This document shows positions 8,890 through 18,071 of a stretch of DNA of 64,000 nucleotides, piece by piece. The position numbers and the translations under genes are program-made. The notes beneath the pieces are model-generated. The model was not told the DNA's origin. It made no database searches and saw nothing but the letters and a program-made list of their open reading frames with translations. Position 1 is the first letter of the stretch. Every line of letters starts with the position of its first letter. The DNA comes from Rhodoligotrophos sp. CJ14 (lineage in GTDB: Bacteria > Pseudomonadota > Alphaproteobacteria > Rhizobiales > Im1): assembly GCF_038811545.1 (NCBI RefSeq), contig NZ_CP133319.1, forward strand, positions 1,488,001-1,552,000, in the 5' to 3' direction.

Positions 8890-9429
8890 ATGCAAGGGCT
8901 TTTGGCGTTCAGTCGTGCGATTGACCGGCTGAATAGAGCATTTGCGATCATCGCCAATTGCTGCGTGCTTTTGGCGGTTCTGATCAGCGCCACCAATGCG
9001 GTCGTGCGCTATCTCGCGCATTACAGCTCCAATGCCTATCTCGAGGTCCAGTGGTACCTATTTGCCGCCATGGTGATGCTGGGCACCTCCTACACCTTGA
9101 AAATGAATGGCCATGTCCGGGTGGATCTCATCTACTCTTCCATCAGCGATCGACAGCGGATCTATGTGGACATTCTTGGTCTGGTCTTTTTCCTGCTGCC
9201 CGCGGTTGGCTTTCTCGTCTATCTAACATTCCCCTTCTTCACCTCATCCTTCCGCAGTGGGGAAATGTCGATGAATGCCGGCGGCCTCGTGCTATGGCCC
9301 GCCAAGCTGATGATACCGCTGGGCTTTATCCTTCTCGCCTTGCAGGGTTTGTCCGAGCTGATCAAGCGGATCAGCGCGCTCAGGGGGCTGGTAGAGATCG
9401 ATACGCATTACGAGAAGCCGCTGCAATAG
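8890..9429 (+). CDS. dctQ: TRAP transporter small permease (DctQ)
   Basis: This 179-residue inner-membrane protein has four predicted transmembrane segments (for example CCVLLAVLISATNAVVRYL and FFLLPAVGFLVYLTFPFF). It has the DctQ signature around EVQWYLFAAMVMLGTSYTLKMNGHVRVD. Small permeases pair with DctM to move substrate with sodium or proton symport after delivery by a periplasmic binding protein. AAGGGG lies about 11 bases before the ATG. It is followed 40 bp later by dctM, and the matching binding protein gene is convergent at 11478-12584. Confidence 0.9.
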   Translation: MQGLLAFSRAIDRLNRAFAIIANCCVLLAVLISATNAVVRYLAHYSSNAYLEVQWYLFAAMVMLGTSYTLKMNGHVRVDLIYSSISDRQRIYVDILGLVFFLLPAVGFLVYLTFPFFTSSFRSGEMSMNAGGLVLWPAKLMIPLGFILLALQGLSELIKRISALRGLVEIDTHYEKPLQ

Positions 9430-9469
9430 AGCGGACAATAGGGGATACAAACAGGGGAAGCGCGCGCGA

Positions 9470-11140
9470 ATGTTCGAATATGGCATCATGCCCCCGCTCA
9501 TGTTCGCGGGCCTCGTCCTCTTTCTGCTCTATGGTTTCCCGGTCGCCTTTTCGCTGGCGGCTTGCGGCCTCTTCTTCGGATTGATTGGCATCCTGACCGG
9601 GCATTTCGATGCGGTCTTCCTGCAGGCCCTGCCCTTGCGCTTTTTTGGGGTCCTGTCGAATGACCTGTTGCTGGCCATTCCCTTCTTCACCTTCATGGGC
9701 GCGATTCTGGAGCGCAGCGGACTCGCCGAAGATCTGCTGGAGGGTGCGGGGCAGCTGTTTGGTCCGCTGCCGGGCGGTCTTGCCTATGCGGTGGTTCTCG
9801 TCGGAGCGGTCATGGGTGCGATCACCGGCACCGTGGCGGCCTCTGTGATCGCCATGGGCATCGTTTCTCTGCCGATCATGATGCGATACGGATACAACAC
9901 GCGGATCGCCACCGGCGCGATCGCCGCATCCGGCACCATCGCCCAGCTCATCCCTCCCTCGCTTGTGCTGATCATTCTCGCCGATCAGCTCGGGCGGTCC
10001 GTGGGCGACATGTATGCTGGCGCGATTGGCCCCTCGATCATGCAGGTGCTCATCTTCCTGAGCTTCGTGCTGATCGTCTCCATCGTGAAGCCGCATTATA
10101 TGCCGCCGATCCCGAAGGAAGCGCGCACGGCGAGCAGCTGGCGTCTCCTCTGGAAAGTGGCTAAGGCCATGGTGCCCTCGCTTGTCCTGATGTTCCTGGT
10201 GCTCGGCACCATATTCATGGGCCTTGCGACCCCCACCGAAGCCGGCGCCATGGGTGCGGTCGGCGCCATGCTTCTGGCCATCATGCATCGGCGGCTGACC
10301 TGGTCCCTCCTCTGGCAGGGAATGGAATCCACCACCCGCATCACGGCCATGGTGGTGTTCATTCTGATCGGATCCACCGTCTTCAGCCTGGTGTTCCAGG
10401 GCATGGATGGTGGTCACTGGGTTCAGCATCTTCTGTCCGGCCTGCCCGGAGGTCAGCTCGGCTTTCTGATTTTCGTCAATGTCTTCGTCTTCTTCTTGGC
10501 CTTCTTTCTCGATTTCTTCGAGATCGCCTTCATCGTTATCCCGATGTTGGTGCCGGCAGCCCAGGCCTTGGACATCGATCTTGTCTGGTTCGGCGTTCTG
10601 CTCTGCGTGAACATGCAGACCGCCTTCATGCACCCGCCCTTCGGCTTTGCCCTGTTCTACCTCCGGGGCATAGCGCCGACCAGCATTCGCACCTCCGACA
10701 TCTACATGGGCGCGATCCCCTGGCTGGCCATGCAGCTCATCCTCGTTGCGATCGTGATCTTCTGGCCGGAGAGCGTCACCCATTGGATCAAGAAGGACGC
10801 GACGGTTGATCCCTCGACCATCCAGTTGAATGTGCCCATGCCAGGCGCCGGCTCGACGAGTCCCTCCAGCACGATGAGCCCGCCTAGCTTTGGCGCACCG
10901 CCGCCCCCAAGTTTTGGTGCGCCGGCCCAGCCAAGCTTCGGTGCCCCGCCGCCGCCGAGCTTCGGTGCCCCGCAGCAGTCCGCGCCTGCCCCAACCGGTC
11001 CTCAGCCGCAACCGGGGGCTCCCCTGCCTCAACCAAGTTTCGGCGCGCCTCAGCAGCCTGCCCCCCCAGCGCCGCAAGAGCAAAACCAAGGCGCTTCTCC
11101 TCTGCCGCCGCCGAGCTTCGGCAACTCAGGTCAGCAATAG
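9470..11140 (+). CDS. dctM: TRAP transporter large permease (DctM) with Pro-rich repeat tail
   Basis: The protein has 556 residues. About the first 440 form the usual multi-spanning DctM membrane domain (LLAIPFFTFMGAILERSGLA, GTVAASVIAMGIVSLP, ASGTIAQLIPPSLVLIILAD, GLATPTEAGAMGAVGA). This is the transport subunit of a 2-oxoacid-type TRAP system. Unlike ordinary DctM (about 430 residues) it carries a C-terminal extension of over 100 residues rich in Pro, Gln, Ser and Gly. The extension contains six PSFG units, mostly PPSFGAP or QPSFGAP, encoded from about 10880 to 11130. It has no stop or frameshift separating it from the membrane domain. Its location (cytoplasm or periplasm) and function are unknown. 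Confidence 0.92.
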   Translation: MFEYGIMPPLMFAGLVLFLLYGFPVAFSLAACGLFFGLIGILTGHFDAVFLQALPLRFFGVLSNDLLLAIPFFTFMGAILERSGLAEDLLEGAGQLFGPLPGGLAYAVVLVGAVMGAITGTVAASVIAMGIVSLPIMMRYGYNTRIATGAIAASGTIAQLIPPSLVLIILADQLGRSVGDMYAGAIGPSIMQVLIFLSFVLIVSIVKPHYMPPIPKEARTASSWRLLWKVAKAMVPSLVLMFLVLGTIFMGLATPTEAGAMGAVGAMLLAIMHRRLTWSLLWQGMESTTRITAMVVFILIGSTVFSLVFQGMDGGHWVQHLLSGLPGGQLGFLIFVNVFVFFLAFFLDFFEIAFIVIPMLVPAAQALDIDLVWFGVLLCVNMQTAFMHPPFGFALFYLRGIAPTSIRTSDIYMGAIPWLAMQLILVAIVIFWPESVTHWIKKDATVDPSTIQLNVPMPGAGSTSPSSTMSPPSFGAPPPPSFGAPAQPSFGAPPPPSFGAPQQSAPAPTGPQPQPGAPLPQPSFGAPQQPAPPAPQEQNQGASPLPPPSFGNSGQQ

Positions 11141-11259
11141 GCTATCTCCGAGCAAGGCGGATACCGCTCCCTGCAGAGGAATCTTAGAGCGGTCTCGCGA
11201 TTGAGAAGCGAAGCGCTGCGGTGGGCAGTCTCCGCCGAGGAATGCTGCACCAGACGAGA

Positions 11260-11284
11260 AAGGGCGATCCCAGGGATCGCCCTT
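11260..11284. terminator. Perfect 12-bp hairpin, possible bidirectional terminator
   Basis: AAGGGCGATCCC (11260-11271) and GGGATCGCCCTT (11273-11284) are exact complements around a single A. It lies 120 bases after dctM and about 190 bases beyond the dctP stop on the other strand. It lacks a long T-run, so intrinsic termination is possible but not proven; mRNA 3' stabilisation is an alternative. Confidence 0.5.
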
Positions 11285-11286
11285 GC

Positions 11287-11393
11287 TAGAGCATTTTCGA
11301 GCGAAGTGGATACCGGTTCCTGTGAAGAAAATGCGACCAGGCAAGAATTTGAGGCGCGGTTTTGCGATCCAAAGAAAAGCGGAAATGCTTTAG
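11287..11393. repeat. Dispersed two-hairpin intergenic repeat, copy B
   Basis: It begins TAGAGCATTTTCGAGCGAAG and continues TGGATACCGGTTCCTGTGAA then GAAAATGCGACC, so GCATTTTC pairs with GAAAATGC. The second part has GCGGTTTTGCGATCC then AAAGCGGAAATGCTTTA. It is about 105 bp and close to the consensus deduced from copies B, C and D. Confidence 0.85.
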
Positions 11394-11477
11394 GAGCCGA
11401 CTGGCCCAAGTCTCATCTGATCTCATCCGCCAGCCCGAAATGTCTCAGCACCTCAGGCTGCCGCGGCCACCACGTCT

Positions 11478-12900
<1,423 letters not shown>

Positions 12901-13626
12901 ATGAAGAATGTCTCGTCCATTCCTCACCACGTTCGCTTCATGAAAAGATCCGGATTGATGCTGACCCGTCGTATGTTCGTTGCCAGTCTGCCGCTCGCAT
13001 TGGGTGCCTGTACAACCACCAGGTCCATGCCGGTCGTATTTCAGCCTGAGCCTGATCCAAGCTACGTCGAGATGTATTCTGCCATCGACGATGAGCCCTA
13101 TCCGGTGCCGGCGATCGATGTGCGCAAGATCGACCCGCAATATTTGCGCCAGGAGGTCTCCTATGGCGGCGACGAGCCCCCCGGCAGCATCGTGGTCGAC
13201 CCGTCGCGCCGGTTTCTCTATCTCGTGAAGGAAGGCGGTGTCGCGCTGCGCTATGGTTGCGGCGTGGGCAAGGCTGGCTTCGACTATCAGGGTGACGCGG
13301 TGATCGGACGTAAGGCCAAATGGCCCCGCTGGACACCGACGCCGACCATGATTTCCCTCGAGCCCGAGCGCTATGGCCCCTATGCTGACGGCCTGCCGGG
13401 CGGGCTGGACAATCCCCTCGGTGCCCGCGCCCTCTACCTCTATCACAATGGCCGCGATACCCTTTACCGGATCCACGGCACCAACGAGCCCTGGTCCATC
13501 GGTCACTCCGTATCGAGCGGCTGTGTTCGCCTCCTCAATCAGGACGTGATCGATCTCTATCGTCGTGTCCCAGTTGGCACGCGCGTCACGGTCCTGCCGG
13601 TCGGATCCTTCGATCGGACGGCGTGA
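12901..13626 (+). CDS. L,D-transpeptidase (YkuD/ErfK family)
   Basis: The protein has up to 241 residues. A twin-arginine/lipoprotein-like signal ([20 protein letters not shown]) suggests export and possible lipidation. The YkuD domain covers about residues 95-235 and ends in the signature [20 protein letters not shown], with the catalytic Cys and conserved His, Gly and Arg. Such enzymes make 3-3 cross-links in peptidoglycan or attach lipoproteins to it. In-frame ATGs at 12940 and 12958 are alternative starts, and 12958 would place the signal at the very N-terminus. Its stop overlaps the GTG proposed for trhO. Confidence 0.9.
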   Translation: MKNVSSIPHHVRFMKRSGLMLTRRMFVASLPLALGACTTTRSMPVVFQPEPDPSYVEMYSAIDDEPYPVPAIDVRKIDPQYLRQEVSYGGDEPPGSIVVDPSRRFLYLVKEGGVALRYGCGVGKAGFDYQGDAVIGRKAKWPRWTPTPTMISLEPERYGPYADGLPGGLDNPLGARALYLYHNGRDTLYRIHGTNEPWSIGHSVSSGCVRLLNQDVIDLYRRVPVGTRVTVLPVGSFDRTA

Positions 13627-14399
13627 GCCTGCTCATGACGTATAAGGTCGTCGCCCTCTACCAGTTCGTTCCCTTGCCGGAATATCGCGCGCTCCAAGCA
13701 CCGCTGCGCGCGCTTGCCGAGGCACATGGGTTGAAGGGCACCCTGCTCCTCGCATCTGAAGGACTGAATGGCACCCTTGCCGGTGAGGATCAGGAGGTCG
13801 ACACCTTCATCGCAGCGCTCCGCGCGCTTCCCGATTTTCAGGAGAGTCCTTCAACCCTTGAGCTTCGGCTGTCCCGGGCGACAGCCATGCCCTTCAAGCG
13901 GCTGAAGGTCCGGCTGAAATCCGAGATCGTGCGGCTCGGCGTGCCCGCTGATCCCCTAAAGCAGGTCGGAACCTATGTTGCCCCGCGCGACTGGAACCGG
14001 CTCCTGGACGACCCGGAGGTCGTCCTGGTCGATACGCGCAATCATTTCGAAGTCGAGCTTGGGACCTTTCCCGGAGCGATAGACCCCTCAACCCGCAGCT
14101 TCGGTGAATTTCCGCAGGCGGTGCGCCGCCTGCTTGATCCCGCGCGCCACAAGAAGGTCGCCATGTTCTGCACGGGCGGCATCCGCTGCGAAAAGGCCAC
14201 AGCCTACCTCCTCTCTCAGGGCTTTTCCGAGGTTTATCACCTCAAGGGCGGCATATTGAGCTATCTTGAGCAAGTGCCGGAGCAGGAAAGTCGCTGGCGC
14301 GGCGCCTGCTTTGTGTTCGACGAGCGCGGCGCTGTCGGCCAAGGCCTGACCGAGATCCCCCTCGACACTGCCCGCGCGGAGGATCACTCTCATGAGTGA
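13623..14399 (+). CDS. trhO: tRNA uridine 5-oxyacetic acid pathway hydroxylase TrhO (YceA/UPF0176)
   Basis: This 258-residue rhodanese-domain protein has an N-terminal ferredoxin-like part ([32 protein letters not shown]) and a rhodanese domain with active-site loop [12 protein letters not shown], where Cys is catalytic. TrhO performs O2-dependent 5-hydroxylation of uridine 34 in tRNA. A GTG at 13623 overlaps the upstream TGA. An ATG at 13635 (MTYKVV) is equally compatible, and no Shine-Dalgarno is decisive. It overlaps slyX by 8 bp, so the run L,D-transpeptidase-trhO-slyX is probably one transcript. Confidence 0.92.
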   Translation: MSLLMTYKVVALYQFVPLPEYRALQAPLRALAEAHGLKGTLLLASEGLNGTLAGEDQEVDTFIAALRALPDFQESPSTLELRLSRATAMPFKRLKVRLKSEIVRLGVPADPLKQVGTYVAPRDWNRLLDDPEVVLVDTRNHFEVELGTFPGAIDPSTRSFGEFPQAVRRLLDPARHKKVAMFCTGGIRCEKATAYLLSQGFSEVYHLKGGILSYLEQVPEQESRWRGACFVFDERGAVGQGLTEIPLDTARAEDHSHE

Positions 14400-14613
14400 A
14401 CCCGCCGAGCTTGAACCCCGCATAGCTGACCTTGAAATCCGCATCGCCTATCAGGATGAGACCATAGAGGATCTGAACAAGACGGTCGTCGAGCAATGGG
14501 GCCATATCGACCGGCTGTCCCGCCTCGTTACCGCCCTCATCGATCGAATCCAGGAGCTGGAGAACGCGCGCAGCCTGGGCAACCCGCCGGAGCCTCCGCC
14601 ACCTCACTATTGA
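14392..14613 (+). CDS. slyX: SlyX family protein
   Basis: This 73-residue, mostly coiled-coil protein has the SlyX pattern RIADLEIRIAYQDETIEDLN ... LSRLVTALIDRIQELE and the Pro-rich C-terminus NPPEPPPPHY that is characteristic of the family. Function is unknown; E. coli slyX neighbours slyD. The start overlaps the end of trhO by 8 bp, consistent with translational coupling. Confidence 0.92.
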   Translation: MSEPAELEPRIADLEIRIAYQDETIEDLNKTVVEQWGHIDRLSRLVTALIDRIQELENARSLGNPPEPPPPHY

Positions 14614-14697
14614 GATCGGCCCCGTGAACGGTGGCTTGTTCTGCTCCTTGAAATAGCCCAGGTCCTGCGGTCTCAATCGGAAGTCCGTAAAGGGGCA

Positions 14698-15792
14698 GTG
14701 GACAGGGGAATGCCGAAATCGATCAGCCTTGGCGCGTGGCTCTGCCTGGCGCGCCGACTTCTGGCCGCCTGCTTAGTGTTGGCCGTGCTCGCAACCGTCC
14801 CGGCAAGTGCCGCCGGCAAGCTGACCATATCCAATTGGGATGGCTACATGCCGGACGACCTGCTGGACCGCTTCAAGCAGGCAACCGGCATCGAAGCCGA
14901 ATTGACGCTGCAGTCGACCAATGAAGAAATCATGGAGCGGGTCACCGCAGCTGGCGGCAAGGGTTACGATGTCATCTTCATTGCCGCGCCCTTTGCCCAG
15001 GTATTGAAGCAAAAGGAGCTGCTGGCCGAGCTCGACCATCAGAAACTGCCCAACCTGAAGAACCTCTATCCCGAAGCAAGCCGGCTCAAGCACGACCCGG
15101 GCAACCGTTTCTCAATCCCCTATGCCTGGGGCACCACCGGCTTGTGCTACCGCGCCGACCAGCTCAAGGATCCGCCGACGAGCTGGAACGATTTGCTGAA
15201 GCCCAAGCCGGAGCTTGCTCGGAAGATCACCTTGCTGTCGGATGCCCGCTGGCGCTTTGCGGCCGCTCTCAAGGCGGAAGGCTTCTCCGTGAACGAGACC
15301 GCGCCCGACAGGATCAAGGCCGCGGCCAAACGCTTGGGCGAGGCCAGGGAATGGGTGCTGGCCTATGACGATGCTGCCGCCTATTCGGCCCTCGTCTCCG
15401 GCGATGTGCTACTCGCCCATGCCTGGGATTCCTATTGCAATTTCGGAACCGCCAAGAATCCGGCGATCAGATACGCGCTTCCCAAGGAAGGCACCGACCT
15501 TTGGGTCGATGTCGTGGTGATCAGCCAAGCCTCTGAGAATAAGGACGCAGCGCACGCCTTCCTGAACTTTCTTCTGGAACCGCACATAGCGGAATGGCTG
15601 GCCAAAGAACTCTTGTACAAGAGCCCGAACCAGGCGGGCATGGCGCGCGTCGACAAGCACTGGCTCGAGAAATTCCCGAACCTTTCCCTATCTCCGCAGA
15701 CCCTGCTCAAACAGGAGCAGATGCTCGATATCGGCGAGGACGCGCGCAAGGACTATGAGCGCGCCTTGGCTGATGTCATGAAGGCCAAATAA
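14698..15792 (+). CDS. Orphan polyamine-type ABC substrate-binding protein (PotD/PotF family)
   Basis: This 364-residue periplasmic binding protein has a signal peptide (LLAACLVLAVLATVPASA). PotD hallmarks are KLTISNWDGYMPDDLLDRF, GYDVIFIAAPFAQVL, SIPYAWGTTGLCYR and the C-terminal helices. Family members bind putrescine, spermidine or similar cations, but substrate is not predictable here. GTG at 14698 and ATG at 14710 are both possible; each has a purine-rich AGGGG close by but at poor spacing. No permease or ATPase gene accompanies it, so it may share a transporter encoded elsewhere. It converges on the molybdopterin oxidoreductase gene. Confidence 0.85.
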   Translation: MDRGMPKSISLGAWLCLARRLLAACLVLAVLATVPASAAGKLTISNWDGYMPDDLLDRFKQATGIEAELTLQSTNEEIMERVTAAGGKGYDVIFIAAPFAQVLKQKELLAELDHQKLPNLKNLYPEASRLKHDPGNRFSIPYAWGTTGLCYRADQLKDPPTSWNDLLKPKPELARKITLLSDARWRFAAALKAEGFSVNETAPDRIKAAAKRLGEAREWVLAYDDAAAYSALVSGDVLLAHAWDSYCNFGTAKNPAIRYALPKEGTDLWVDVVVISQASENKDAAHAFLNFLLEPHIAEWLAKELLYKSPNQAGMARVDKHWLEKFPNLSLSPQTLLKQEQMLDIGEDARKDYERALADVMKAK

Positions 15793-15811
15793 GCGTGCTT
15801 TTGGGCGAAGT

Positions 15812-17911
15812 TCACGCTGCAGCAGGCCTCACCCACACCCGGTTATCGTGGAAGGCGCAGCCGCTCAACGGCGCCGGCTGATCCGCCCCCGTCAGGCTGT
15901 TGATGCCGCAGCCATCCTCGAAAGCGGAATTCGGCCAGATCGATTCGGCGATCACCACCCCCTGCTTCACCCCGTCGAAGGCGCGCACATGCAGGGTGAC
16001 GACCCCGCGGCGATTGCCGACCTTGATCTTATCCCCAGACGCAAGGTTGAGCCGAGCAAGGTCCTTGGGGTTCATCATCAGCTCCGGCCGTCCCTCCTTG
16101 GCCCGCGACGTCGGTGTCTCATTGAAGCTGGAATTCAGGAAATTGCGCGCCGGGCTTGTCGCGAGCCGGAACGGGTGCTCCGCATCCGCCTCCTCGATCA
16201 CCGCCCAATAGTCCGGAAACTCCGGAATGCTCTCGATCGGCCCGAGCGTCGCCTTGACCTGCGGCCGGTAGACGACCTTGCGCCAATCGGGTCGGAAGCG
16301 GAATTTGCCCTCGGGCTGCTTGAACCCTTTGAGGAAATGCGCGTCCTCGAATTTGGGCTGGCAATCGATCCAGCGATTGGCCTTGAGTTCCTCCCAGGTG
16401 CCCCAGCCGGAATCCTGCAGCGTACGATCGAGGATCTCGGCCGGTGTCATCTCGAAGCCGGGATGGCTGGCCCCCACCCGCTTCGCCAACCCGACAATGA
16501 CATCATGATTGGAGCGGCAATCCCCGGGCGCCTCGATGAGCTTGGGACCGGCGAGCAGGTGCTGGTGGCCGCTGCTCACATAGATATCGTCATGCTCCAT
16601 GAACATCGTGGCGGGCAGCACGATATCGGCCATCTCGGCCGTTTCGGTCATGAACTGCTCATGCACGCATGTGAACAGATCATCGCGTGCCATGCCCTGC
16701 TTGACCCGGTTCTGGTCCGGTGCGACCGAGACCGGGTTGGTGTTCTGGAACAGCATGGCCATCACCGGCGGACCATCGCCGAGATCTTGCGGATTGCCCA
16801 GCAGCACCTCGCCGATCCGCCCCTGTTCGAGGGTGCGAATGGAGGGGTCCATCGCGTCGAGACCTTCGATCAAGGTCTTTTTCATATGGTAGATGGCGCT
16901 GTTCGAATGCAGCGCGCCGCCGCCGTCATATTGCCACGCGCCGGTCACCACTGGAATGCAGGTCACCGCATGCACATTGACCGCACCGTTGCGTGAGCGC
17001 GAGAAGCCATAGCCGATGCGGAAGAAGGCGCGTCGGCGCTCTCCGATCAGCTTGGCGAAATCCTCGATCTCTCGCGGATCAAGGCCGGTGATGGCCGCGG
17101 CCCAGGCGGGGTCGCGTGTGGCAAGATGAGCCTCGAATTCGCGCGGGCAATCCGAATAGCGCTCGAGATAATCCCAATCCGCATAGCCGTCGCGGAACAG
17201 CACATGCATGACGCCGCAGGCCAAAGCGCCATCGGTACCGGGGCGGATGATCAGCCCGAGATCTGCCTGCTTCATGGTGGCGGTCTCATAGACATCCACC
17301 ACCGCGATCTTCGCGCCCCGCTCTTTCCGCGCCTTGAGCGCGTGCGTCATGACATTGACCTGCGTATGCACGGGATTGGTGCCCCAGATCACCACCAGGT
17401 CGGAGCGTGCCATTTCGCGGGCATCCGGCCCCGCAATCTTGCCCTGGCCCGCGAGGATCCCCGGCCATGACAGCGTCACGCAGAACGTGTCATACATCCC
17501 GGAATATTTCTTCGCATGACGCAGACGGTTGATCCCATCGCGCATGAGCAGGCCCATCGTGCCCGCATAGAAATACGGCCAGACCGCTTCCGACCCGTAG
17601 CGTGCCTCCGCCCTGAGAAAGGCTTCCGCCACCTCATCCAGCGCGTCTTCGATGCCGAGCTCCTGCCACTCACCGGCGCCTTTCGAGCCCTTGCGCTTCA
17701 ACGCCTTGGTGAGCCGGCCGGGATGGTGGATCCGCTCCGCATAGCGCGCGACCTTCGCGCAGACGACCCCCAGCGTATAGCTATTATCTGCCGAGCCGCG
17801 CACCCGGCCGATCGTCCGCTCATCCAGCACCTCCACATCCAGCGCGCAGGTTGACGGGCAATCATGCGGGCAGGCGGAATGGCCGATCTTGATAGTCTGA
17901 CGAATGTTCAT
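15812..17911 (-). CDS. Molybdopterin oxidoreductase (DMSO reductase superfamily)
   Basis: This 699-residue catalytic subunit has an N-terminal [4Fe-4S] motif SACPHDCPSTC with a later Cys in GVVCAKV. Bis-MGD binding regions include DLVVIWGTNPVHTQ and FQNTNPVSVAPD, and a C-terminal molybdopterin dinucleotide domain contains RLATSPARNFLNSSF and DKIKVGNRRGVVTLHVRAF. There is no Tat signal, so a cytoplasmic location is likely. No electron-transfer or membrane subunit is adjacent, and the substrate cannot be assigned. It is divergent from the amine-dehydrogenase-like gene and shares the control region containing an IclR-type palindrome. Confidence 0.9.
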   Translation of the reverse strand: MNIRQTIKIGHSACPHDCPSTCALDVEVLDERTIGRVRGSADNSYTLGVVCAKVARYAERIHHPGRLTKALKRKGSKGAGEWQELGIEDALDEVAEAFLRAEARYGSEAVWPYFYAGTMGLLMRDGINRLRHAKKYSGMYDTFCVTLSWPGILAGQGKIAGPDAREMARSDLVVIWGTNPVHTQVNVMTHALKARKERGAKIAVVDVYETATMKQADLGLIIRPGTDGALACGVMHVLFRDGYADWDYLERYSDCPREFEAHLATRDPAWAAAITGLDPREIEDFAKLIGERRRAFFRIGYGFSRSRNGAVNVHAVTCIPVVTGAWQYDGGGALHSNSAIYHMKKTLIEGLDAMDPSIRTLEQGRIGEVLLGNPQDLGDGPPVMAMLFQNTNPVSVAPDQNRVKQGMARDDLFTCVHEQFMTETAEMADIVLPATMFMEHDDIYVSSGHQHLLAGPKLIEAPGDCRSNHDVIVGLAKRVGASHPGFEMTPAEILDRTLQDSGWGTWEELKANRWIDCQPKFEDAHFLKGFKQPEGKFRFRPDWRKVVYRPQVKATLGPIESIPEFPDYWAVIEEADAEHPFRLATSPARNFLNSSFNETPTSRAKEGRPELMMNPKDLARLNLASGDKIKVGNRRGVVTLHVRAFDGVKQGVVIAESIWPNSAFEDGCGINSLTGADQPAPLSGCAFHDNRVWVRPAAA

Positions 17912-18038
17912 GGGGCAGCCGGGTCCGTTCTACGCAAAGCCGTCTCATCATAGCGAAAAGGATCAGCCGGGCATAGGCGCCCTTCTCGCCCTTGACGTCT
18001 GAAGCACGATCCCGCCATACTTCCGAAATCCAGAACAA

Positions 18039-18057
18039 CGTTCCGATAATCGGAACG
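18039..18057. promoter_or_regulatory. Perfect palindrome, candidate IclR-family operator
   Basis: CGTTCCGATAATCGGAACG is a 9-bp inverted repeat around a central A. It ends 14 bases before the ATG of the amine-dehydrogenase-like gene and lies within the divergent region shared with the molybdopterin enzyme. Its form (GTTCCG...CGGAAC) fits operators known for IclR-family regulators, and an iclR-type gene is the next gene downstream in the same transcript. Binding is inferred, not shown. Confidence 0.7.
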
Positions 18058-18071
18058 GCGAGGAGTACGCC

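Larger units (their letters stand above)
11141..11477. other. 337-bp non-coding stretch between convergent TRAP genes
   Basis: It holds a repeat fragment near 11187-11215 (AGAGCGGTCTCGCGATTGAG), a strong hairpin at 11260-11284 and full repeat copy B at 11287-11393. Short ORFs here have no ribosome site and overlap the repeats, so no gene is called. Confidence 0.7.

Noticed and set aside
9380-11089. 569-codon His/Asp/Glu-rich ORF on the minus strand
   Set aside because: It is fully antisense to dctM; its odd composition follows from high GC and hydrophobic codons on the real strand, and no domain is recognisable.
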